DNA from: Mytilus galloprovincialis
Taxonomy: Eukaryota > Mollusca > Bivalvia > Mytilida > Mytilidae
DNA length: 64,000 nucleotides
Assembly (NCBI RefSeq): GCF_965363235.1
Contig: NC_134843.1
Span: 94,273,795 to 94,337,794, forward strand
Direction: 5' to 3'
The position numbers were made by a program, and so were the translations under genes. The notes below the pieces were generated by a model. It did no database searches and had not been told where the DNA came from. It was given only the letters and a program-made list of their open reading frames with translations. This document shows positions 34,801 to 46,800 of this stretch, piece after piece; positions within the stretch are counted from its first letter, which is position 1, and the number at the start of each line of letters is the position of its first letter.

Positions 34801-37800
34801 ACCAAATTACAGAAAGGGTGGATGTGTAGTTCCTGAGAAAAATGTGACGAAAGTTTCATGGGACGGACTGACTGACGGACGGACTGACGGACGGACTGAC
34901 GGACGGACTGACGGACGGACTGACGGACGGACTGACGGACTGATGGACGGACAGACAGAGGTAAAACAGTATACCCCCCCTTTTTTAAAGCGGGGGTATA
35001 AATAATCAAGTTGCGAAAAATATATTGTTTTGGCGAAAGAGGTGGTGATTTTGTCAAGTTTGTCATCGGTTTGAGAAAATCAGATACTATGAATTATTGA
35101 CTCAGGGGAAACCCTGGTGAAAACTATATATTTTGTTTAGATTTTTTGAAATCCGCATAGAAGTAATATTAATAAAAGTTACACAATCAGCTGATGACCG
35201 GTACGCCGAAAAGAATATCGCATGGTCAACAAAAATACTTTGCTCAAACATGTCAAAGTTAAGAATTGTTTATTACAATTTCAACAATAAAAAAATTAAA
35301 CAAATAACCAAAAGTGTCCGATTGACAATTTTTTTGATTTGTCCTACGCTTCAGAATTACGAACTATCCACATATTCATTGTTTATTGACATTATTGCAG
35401 GGGTAATTTTGTGTGTTTGAAATCGGTGCCGTAGAATATAAAGATAATACTACTGTTATGCTTGTCTATAAGCAGTCAGTGGGTTGCAGATCAGCGACCG
35501 GAAAATTCACAAACGGAACAATACGTCATTGGAATGCGATTACAATATAAACATGATACAGTCTGAGGTCACGAAAGTTGATACCATATTCATTAACAGC
35601 ATTACACAAATATAAATGGTCTGGCAGCTGGCATAATTTTAATGCGATATCTATATAGTATTCAAATCGTGTTAGCGATATATGCTGAGTTGTTAATATA
35701 TGATAAGACATTAACTTGGAAGATAAATCTATCTGTTTTATATGGATCTGTCATCGGAAACATGATTTTGTCAAGTTTGTCATCGGTTTATGACTTTCAA
35801 TTTTCATTTGGTATATAAAACTGACAAGTAAAAATAAAATAAAATCGTTAAAATAAAACTATCATTGGTTACCAATGAACTGGCTGAATATAGACATTTC
35901 CCAAAAATTGGTTAACTCATTTTACTTTGACGTCATAGAAGCAAAAAATAAATATACAAATTTTGAGGACATTTTGGTTTGATTGGTATAAAGGGAAAGG
36001 ATAAACATGTTGTCAGGAAGAAAATGCTAAATATACTCTCGGAGAGAAAATATTTTTCTGCGAGAATTGCGAATGACGTGATATCTTAACATCTTTTAGT
36101 TAAATGTCTACATATTTTTAGAATATAACTAATATCAGGAAATTTGATTTTGATACATGGTTGTTTATAAGTAATGTACGGAGAGCAGATATGTTAAGCT
36201 TGAATAACATATCATTAATATTTATTTCCGCAAATGTTAGAAAATGAAAAATAAAATTTATTTGAGCAAATCTGGTACACGTTTGTGGTGGGGTTAAACA
36301 TTTTTGTGAGCGCTCAACTCTTTCCCTTATCTGGGACAATGATGTAAAAGGCATAACATGAGATTTGTTAGTCGAATAATAAATGACAGTAAAAAATGAA
36401 CAAAACACAAAAAAGAAACACAAAACAAATTTGTAATTAATTTTTCGTATGAGATAAGTGATACAATGCAAGCCATTATAGTTATTTTGATTCCCAAAGT
36501 TTGACACTGGATTTTTTTGGCATTAAAGACTTTTTAAAACGTTTATATACTGTAGATGAAAATCAGATACTAGGAATTTGAGTTATGTTTCAATTAATTT
36601 GCTGAACTTTTCGGCGTTCGAATTTTAAGGATGTATTCTTCGGACGTTTCAGTCTCGTTGAAATCTCGTTCTGGAATAATTTCCCAAACATGTGATACAA
36701 GTGGAGAATATCAATAAATATAAAAAAAAAAAATGAAACTTAACTCTGTGTAAAACAATGTGTACTAACAATGAGTAGATTTTTAGATATAAATTTTTCG
36801 AATGTTACTACCAATCAAGTTAGTCTTTTTTTTATGCAAAAGTTTAAGAAAATGGTTGAGGGGCACAATAAATGATTTTGCCAGAATCTAAATCCAATGT
36901 CACTTTTTTCTTTTCAGGTAACTTAGATATGTACTTTTTCAATCATGTATAAACAAAGAAGTTGAAATAATATGCATTTTATTCGTAATACAGAGAAAAA
37001 TATTTTTTTTTATAAAATTGACAGCATGGTAAATTTGACACAAAAAAGCATCAAAATGCGACAAAACTTTCTTATATTAACGAAGAGGTGTACATCCTTA
37101 AAGTTTAAAATTTGAAATTCACTGTCATGGAGAACATTTGTATGCAGCAATGATCTGTCATACCCATAAGCTTCTACTAGGAGCTATCTGCTGCTATATT
37201 GTTTAGTGTTAAATCTTTACTTACAGCATTCTTTTAATTTTTCTCTTTTATAAACAGCTCCTACTAAAACTCCAATACTGCTTAGAATACCACTAATTAT
37301 TCCAACAATCGCTCCAGTTTTGTTGACTACAAAAGAAAATGAATCAGTTACTTACTGGCATGCTGTATTTCTGCAAAAAGTAAAATAAAAAAATACTGAA
37401 CTCCGAATATAATTCTGAACGGAAAGTCCCCAAATCAAACAACAACAAAAAAAACCAAACAAACTCAAACACATTGAATACATAGTCTGGACAGGGATTT
37501 TGTTATGTCGAAAATGGAGGGTTTCACCTGGTTTTAAAGCTAGCTAAACCGCTCACTTGTTTGACAGTCGCATAAAATTCCATTATATTGGCAACAATTT
37601 GTTAAAAATTCCAAACAGAGATAAAAGGTTAAAATATCAAAAAAAGAGGACCATCAGAGATTGTCGTATAATCTAAATCACTATTAATAATTGTCATCTA
37701 GGCAAACAGCCTACTTATAGGCCATTATTCAAAAACATTAAAAGTCTGCTTCAAATATAATTTAACTAAGAGAGTTTGTGATGGCGAAATCAACATTTTA

Positions 37801-40800
37801 TAACTACTCATAAAAACTCAAATCAAAACAAATGTTATCATCACCCCCTGAGAAAGATAAAGTGCACGGAAAAATAAACATAAACAATTAATACGTATGT
37901 TTACAATCGTCTTGAGTCTGGTTTAGACAAATGCAAGTGTTTGTTATGATTACAATATTTAATCAATTTAGATATAAACAGAAAAGTTATGCATAAATAA
38001 TTTTTCATATCTGCAAGGACGCTTGATTGGTAGATCTTATCGGAGACAAAACGAGCAAAACTTGTGCATTTGATACATGTGTAAAAATATGCAATGTTAA
38101 TCAAACTGACAAATAATAATTACAGACGCGTGTTTTAACTACATAAGTAAGTCTCGCAACAAAAAAATACTGATTCCTTATTCGGATTTAACTATACTTA
38201 AATTACTTTTTCACTTCTTTAGCTATAGAACAAAACTATTATGTGTTTGGTTTTAGACTTGTTTGACCTCACGCTTCACTGAATAGCCATTGTCAAAATG
38301 CACATCTCGTGCAGAAAAAAACCGGTATTTTTAATACAATATTGAACCAATTTTCATACCTGTGAGTGTTATTCTTTCCATCAAAGTTTGTTCAGATGCG
38401 ACAAAAATGCTGATGTAATTCGAAAGAACTTTTTAAATACTTTTTCCGGTAGTAAAAAAAGGCATTAAATCTCCCATACTTATTATTCAAGAGTTTCTTT
38501 TAACTGGAGTTTAAAACAAAACAGTTTTTCGTCTTTGGTAGCTAACTTACCGAAACATGCACGTATTAATTTGTTGATATAAAAAAGAAGATGTGTTATG
38601 ATTGACTTTGTTAATGAAACAACTCTCCACAAGATACCAAAATGACACACATATTAACAACTATAGGTCACCATACGGCTTTCAACAATGACCAAAGCCT
38701 ATACTGCATAGTCAGCTGTAAAAGGGCCCGAAATGACGATGTAAAACAATACACCTTATCGCTATTTAGTCCATTCCGGGAAAAACAGTCATTTAAACAA
38801 CTTCCTGTTTGGATCACCGGCCGAAAAATGGACGTCATCAATAGTGAGCTGAGGGAGAAAAACGTTAGAAAGTGATCATCAAGAAACTTTGATATAGTAT
38901 GATCCACTTTTTTCGAAATTAAAATTAAAGTACAAACATATTTTGTTTAGGTATTTACGGTAGTTTAAACAGGTTTCATTAAAAAGTATCATGCATGGTG
39001 AATTGTTTAAACAGGGTCCCAGATAGCTTCAACTGGATGAAAAAGTTGTGTAATTTAGAACTTATCCGGAATGGAATAAATAGCGATTATGTGTATTCAA
39101 AGGAGAAAACTAACGGCCTTATTTATGTATGTAAGCATTGCCTTGTTACTTCCATGCATTTTTTATTTTATTAATCTCGAATCGCTGCACAGATTTTAAT
39201 CCGTTAGTTTCAAGGTAACACAACATAACTTCGATAAGGGCCCAATTTTGCCTATTCAATCGAAATATTTCAGGGGCAAAAGTGATTATTTTCTCTTTAA
39301 AGATAACTGATAAGTATGTACAAAGGTCAGTTTTTAAGATTGCTAAAGTATTTCGTATATTTACTGAAAGGTTAAGGTAAAATATTTCATAATTTTAATA
39401 TTTTATCCAAAAGGGCACAATTTGAATGCATTATATTTTCAAACATAGTTGTGAATTGAAATTACTGACTCCGAAATATTGCATCAAAAGTTCAAATATC
39501 TGTAAACATTTCGCACCGTGCATTGTGTTTATATATATTTTGTTACATACATGGATATCTATAAAATTATCTACATTTACGACAGTTTTATGAAAATACT
39601 AAGATGAGTATGATTTCCAATGACAGATCTCTCTATCAAATAGTTATAATGTTACTACTATAGGTCACAGTTTAGTATTCAATAATGACCAAAACCATTT
39701 TGCATGGTCAGCTGTAAAGGGCCCCGAAATGACAAATGTTTAATTCAAACGAGAACATAAAGATAAGAAGATGTGGTACGGAATTCACCGAGACACCTGT
39801 CCACACGAGACAAAATGTCCCTCTTGTATATTTCGTCTATCTGTAAATATAGGTCACCGTACAATTGAGCAGAGTGTATACCAAGTCATTTAAAAAAAAT
39901 GTACATTTTTCGGTTATTGTCTATTGTCTGTTTCATTTGTAAGTTTGACATATTTTTTCAATTTAACACAAGAGTTTACATATTGTGCAAGATAGTACAT
40001 GCAAATATTAGTGTGCAAAAAGTTTCATATTTTTTTTATATTCGTTGAAGTATGAAAATTCGCCAATTTCCATGCGTTCATTTTTGATAAATAACATTTG
40101 CATTCAAATTATCTGTACATAAAACTGCATTTAAAGGTAAACAGAATGATTTTTCTTCATTTAGTAACATCATATTTAAAAATAATTAACTTTCCATGTT
40201 TCAAATCATGACAACTTTTATTCCACAGTCACTGGAATGTCTGTTCATCAATATTTGTCCTTCCTGTTACTATTTATTTGTTTACGGAATAAAATTAGAT
40301 TCTCCCTCAAATAACGGCGGTTTTTTATGTTGACGTCGTAGGCGTGGATACAGGACGTAACGACATGGTGAAATTTTTTATGTGGAAAGATTTTGGTCAT
40401 CAGAATCAAAAGATCGGTAGGTATTGATGTATGCGTACCTTTTTATAATGTCTTTAATGTTACTAGTTGATAGATAATTTTTAATTGCATAAGACTAATG
40501 AAACGCTTTTTACCGTAACTTAGGCATGGGCCGGAAGTATAAAAACACTACATCAATTATTAGGGAGCGACTATTTTAAAACCAATTTAAGTTATGTACT
40601 AATTTTCCCATCCTGTTACTGTCCTTCCTGTTACAAAGACAGTGGTAACAGGAGGGACAAAAATGGTAACAGGATAGACATACTTTGTAAGAAAACTCAA
40701 AATGCCTCTTACATTATCGCAAATAAACTGTTATACATATTTATTACCGTACGGTATATTAATTCATAAAATGTACATTTGTATTGAGGTATTTCTAGAA

Positions 40801-43800
40801 CAAGTCAAGTGCTACTTTGACTGGTAACAGGATGGACAAAAATATTAATTGTGCAACTATTATTTAGAATTCAGTTGCCGATATTACTGTACAGCTATTA
40901 TTCAAGCGTGTCATATAGATTACGCATTGTTTCTTATCAAAACTCTTTGAATGCTTTACCCTTTGCGATTTGTACTTCAGTGTTTTCTTTAGTACCTGAA
41001 CCTAATTTGGTTCATTTTGTTCCTTGATATGTTATATTGTTCTGCTTGGGTTATAAAACTATCATTATCATATTTTGCCAACTTTTGTACTGGTTTCTTA
41101 GAAACATGATACTTTCTCGTTACAGGCAAATAGAGATATAAACCTTGAGAGACGACAGCAACACTCATGACACAAAAGAATTTCTTTTATTTCAAAAAAA
41201 GGGGTGGTGCACAACATATAAATGTGGGTATATTAAACCTCCGGTTGTGGTTTGAACTCCCCCTGTCCTATTCATAAAATAACAAAGTCAATGAGAAAAT
41301 CCCTTCTCCGTCACATATGATATTTCACAGCTACCACTATCATACTTAAATGAGATGATATAAGAGATACAAATATTAGAACACCAATTTTAGTCTCCAG
41401 TAGGTGCACATCATGTACGTATGGGTCGACCCATTAATTGATATAAGAATTTCTACCAATTGATTTATTGCCTTCTTAAAGTTGCAAGTCATTGATATAT
41501 TTGCCATTCCAAATATAAATACGCACACCAGCGGCAAATCTGTGTGTATTATTCATTTTTATAATTTTTATAATGACATACCCCCCCCTTTTTTTTTGAC
41601 GCCTCCGTGCTTTTCTTTGCCAAAATCATTGAGAGACGCTGCTACAACTTCCAGAATATTGGCTATCATTCCGAATCCAAATAAAATCAGAACCTCTTCG
41701 TGAACTTATGGAGATGATCCAAAAATCCAAGAATGACAAGCCTTCAGTGTTAAAATGTGTCAGAAACTAGATACATGTATAGCAGAATCATTGACAATAA
41801 GAAAAAATAATTTGAACTTTCGTTCAGTTGTATTGTTGTGTTCTTTAAGTTGTGCTCATGTTTTTAAACATATGAAATTAGTTTTGCTTTTTACGCCTAT
41901 ATCTTCAACCTTCTCTAAGACGGTTCGATAGGTGGTTGTTCTGGTGATTGGTTAGAATCCAGTGGACACTTAAAGGCATATTCAGGAAGAGAATATAATA
42001 AATAAATAAGAACCAACATGCTGAACTTGGTCTTAAAAGCGGTAGTTCACAGAAAGGCATGTCATCTTATGTACTGATTTTTACGACTTGCGGCAACCAA
42101 ATCTTACTTCATACTTAGCGAAAAAAACAAAAAACACCAATACCAATTTTTCTTTTGTTTTTGTTTTGTTTTGTTTGTTTGACCAGGACAGGGTTGATAT
42201 ACGTATAAATGGTTCGTGTATAATGTTTAGATACTTATATCTCCCGTTTGTATCCTTATGAAATTCAAAATCCAGTTTTGTGTTATTGATTTTCGTGACC
42301 CAAATTATGTTTTGTCTCTACTGTTACCACTTTGTCCTCCCTGTTACTGCTTTTGTTCGTTCCTGTTACCCCCAAAAATGTGTAAAATAATTTTTACAAT
42401 CAACATAACTGATCTATTGACTAAGTTTCCAGTTAGTATAAATGAAAAGGGACATAATAGTAAATTTTCAATGCCACTGTCTCCACAATATTTTTTTAAG
42501 AGTGTTTGAAAAAAAAGAAATGTGATGATTTTCCTGATTGTACCGACTATCTGCAGATTTTTTTTGGGTAATCTACATAAATGATAAATGTAAATGTGAT
42601 TTCAAATGAACACTGCTATGCAAATGTAAGCCACACTTTTCATTGGGTATTTTCTTTTCTATTATCACTTTTACTATCAGTTAAAAAAAGTAACAGGATG
42701 GACAAAATCTGACACAAGCTGGCACACAATTTTAAAATAAAATTTTCTCAGGTGTTGGTAAGATTGCATATTTTAAAAAAATATTAACAAATCAATATGC
42801 TATTGGTTTTTTAAATTAAATTGCATTTATTTAAACTTTTTTTTTTGGAAAAGTTCAGATTCCGAATTTGTACTTTATTTTGAAATGACTGACATCATAA
42901 AAGGCCCTAAAATGACAATATAAAACATTTCAAATGAGAAAACTTTTTTCGCTATTCTTTTTGTACTTTTCTTATTTATAGCACTTCAACTTTGAAAAAA
43001 AGCTTATGGTTATTCTATTTAAAATAAGTTTTTTTGCAGGTACAACTTAACTTCAGAGCAAAATTTTTATACCTATAAAAGAGGGGCAAAAGATACCAGA
43101 ATTGAAATTCATAGATCTAGAAAGTAAACTAACAACGCCATGACTAAAAATTAAGAAAAGACAAACAGAGAAATAATACTACACTAGGCACACCATATAA
43201 TTTAATAAAGGTTTCATGTAATTTGTGAAATCCCTGATTAAATAATTTCCCAGTAATACATGGATTTCGCACATTGATATCAAAAATTCTAATTCGACAC
43301 GGGTATAGCAAACTTAATGATCAAGCTGAATACCGTAAGATGGTGCCAAAGAAACATGGTCGTCCAAAAAATGAAATTAATAATAAGTACGACAAATTGT
43401 CCTCTTTTTCGTAAATTGTAGTGTAGAAGTTAGATTAGTTATTCAAATTTGACTACTTATTATTAGTCTGTATTCATTAAAAATTCAATTTCAGATGTTG
43501 AAGCATAACTTACCTGAACTGTCATCTTTGTCTGAAACACATAATGGAGTGGATATTAAACAATTACCGCTTACATTGACTATAAGTGAAATACTTGTAA
43601 GGTTAAATGGAAGAAAGTGGAAGTTGATAACTTTGATAAAGCAAACAGCCATTTATTTGTATCAAATATATGGAACGCCGTAACTGCCTTATGGTACTTC
43701 ATTCTTAATCACGATGATGTTGTTTCTTTATTATGATGAGATTTTTTCTCTATTATGATGAGCTTTTTTTCTATTATGATGAGCTTTTTCTTTATTATGA

Positions 43801-46800
43801 TGAGCTTTTTCTCTATTATGATGAGCTTTTTCTTTAGGGACCGTTCAATATTTATCAGATGGATGGGACGGTGCATTCTTAATATTGTTTCATTAAAAAA
43901 GTTATTGCCCATCCTTTTAAATTCTGAAAAAAAGTCCTTGCCCATCTAAAAAAATCTATAAAAAAGTCCTTGCCCCTTAAACTCTATAAAGACAATCAAA
44001 AATGATTTAGGTTCTTTTTCTATCTTTAAGTTTTTAAATTTTTATGTCTTGAAATCAAAGAATAGACTTTATACAAAATTTAAAATGTGCTAGTTAATTC
44101 TATATGTATATATCTATGTGTGTATCAGAACCATACATTTTATTGATTTTCAAAACCAGTATGAATATACATGTACAGATTTGATTTTATATGTACAGCC
44201 TCAAATAAGATATTGATTTAAAATAAAGGAAATAATTTAAATTAAGGGACAATCACTCTTGGACTAGTAAACATATTATCATATACTGAATTACTTATTA
44301 TAATAATTACAGAACATGTTTATAGTTCAAATATCAATGTCCCTTTATTTATTCTACTTTTCAAAAAAAGAAATTTAATATGGTCTTTTTTAGCAAATAT
44401 AGGCAGACATGTTTTTGACTTTAATGATGCAGCCTTTTTCGCCTATTAATTAATTCCCTAAATTGGACAGCTTAACACAAAACTATAAAACAACCTGGCA
44501 TTCTTTAAGATCAATATATAAATGAGATAGCTGTACAGTTATATGAAAATCTAAGTTGATTTGAAAAAGTTATAAAAAAAATTAAAAGTGACCATCTGAA
44601 CTTAGTCTAAACTTAAAATTGTAGCTTTTTTTCAACCATTTAACTAGATCCGTAAAATGACAGCAAACAAACCAAAGTACTAAACAGCCTGGCATTCAGT
44701 AAGATCAATATAAAAATGAAATAGCAGTAGAGGTTTATTAAAATGCAAGTTGATTTGAAAAAGTTATGAAAAAAATTAAAGATGACTATCTTGAAATAAC
44801 CAAAAACTGAAAATTTAAGCTTTTTCTTAAACCTTTTTATTAAATCCATAAGAATGACAGCAACACACCAAACTACCAAACATTTAGGCATTCTATAAGA
44901 TCAATATATAAATGAAATAGCTGTAAAGTTTTATGAAAATCCATGTTGATTTGAAAAAGTTATAAAACAATTTAAAGATGACTATCTGGATTTAGCCTAA
45001 ACTGAAAATTTGAGCTTTTTTTTTAACCTTTTTATTAAATCCATAAGAATGACAGCAATACACCAAACTACCAATCAACCTGGCATTCTGTAAGATCAAT
45101 ATATAAATGAAATAGCTGTAGAGTTTTATAAAAGTCCATGTTGATTTAAAAAAGTTATAAAAATATAACTTAAAATTTGAGCTTTTTTTTTCTTACCTAT
45201 TAATTTAATCTATAAATTTAACAGCAATACACCTAACTACCAAGCAACCTGGCTTTCTATAAGATCAATATATAAATGAAATAACTGTAGAGTTTTAGGA
45301 AAATCCAAGTAGATTTGAAAAAGTTAGAAAAAAATTTAAAGTTCACTATCTGAATTTAGCCTTATCTTAAAATTTGAGCTTTTTTTTCTTACCTATTACT
45401 TAAATCCATAAATTTTACCGCAATACACCAAACTATTAAACAATTTGGTATTTTATAAGGTCAAAATAATTTCAAAGATAGTCTGAACAGAAAATTCTAG
45501 CTTTTTATTCCTTAATTAAATCCTTAAAATTGACAAAAATGAGCCAAGCTACCAGTTTGTTGAGACATGTTTTGAGTGCCCGCAAAAGAAATATCCTACA
45601 AACCAATAAAATTGATAGCAAAATTTTTCCTATAAAATATGTTTTGGCCCATCCACTAAATATTTTTAAAAAAGTTCTTCCCCATCCAAATATTTCCACA
45701 AAAAAAGTGCTTGCCCCGCCCCATTTTGCACCGGCCCATCCATCTGATAAATATTGAACGGTCCCTTATTAGGATGAGCTTTTTCTCTATTATTATGAGC
45801 TTTTTCTCTATTATAATGAGCCTTTTCTCTATTATGATGAGGTTTTACTTTATGATGAGGGTTTTCTCTATTATGATGAGCTGTTAGAAGGGAATCATGG
45901 GAAATTAAGAGAATTAAGATCAAACAAAAAGAAAAATGGCGGAATCAGAAATGTTGAAGGTTCTTTGGAAAGTTGGCTTGATCCATGTGCAGGAAATGTT
46001 TTATAAAGAAAAATCAACACTAAATATTGTCAGCATGCAACTGGAATGTCTAGGAGTTACTATTTCAGCGCATATGATGACATTGCTTCTCACTTTGCCA
46101 CCAACTATGCTCCTCACGACTATGCATAAGTTAGAGATTTCGTTAACACAAATACTTAAAACCTTTACTTAATTCTTTCATATATAGAATAAAGATTATG
46201 ATTTGAAGTTTAGTTGTACCTTAAAAATATACTAAAATCGTTTTTGGATTGTGACTTCAAGATATCGGACATTGGGAAGTTCTTACAACTCTTATTGAGA
46301 ACAATATATTGATGGATTGCTCATTTTGGACTACAGAAAAGAAATTTTTCTGACGTTGAAGATGACAATTTTGACAGTATACTTTCCGGCATTGTCGTGG
46401 ACTTTCCTCGTTGTTGCAAACGCATGTTGCGTGAAATACTGAAAGGAAAAGGAACTAAAGTATAAAGATTGAGGTTAAGAGATGTCATTCTTAAAATATA
46501 CTTCGCTGGTACGCAAGAGAGAAGGACTCGTCGACTGCACGGACGTGTATACAACGTTACGGCACCGAATCACTAATGGCACATAGACACCTACCATAAA
46601 TAAATAAGATGGAGTCATTATACTGGTTGGAGCTCGAGTTGATGGGTTTAGTAGGCTTATTAAGTTTGTATACTGTCGTGACAACAACACTTCCGCACCG
46701 TATTGAGTAGCTTCCTCTCTGGAGTAGATTATTATTTTGTATAGGTTCTGCCAGCAGTGGCGGATCCAGAAATTTTCATAAGTGGGTCCCACTGATTGCC

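Noticed and set aside
35133-35420. 95-codon plus-strand frame
   Set aside because: No domain, no splice context and AT-driven composition. It lies in an intron of the minus-strand receptor gene.
43709-43949. Frames of repeated SFFSIMM and IIEKKL units
   Set aside because: They are translations of the subterminal repeat array of the transposon.
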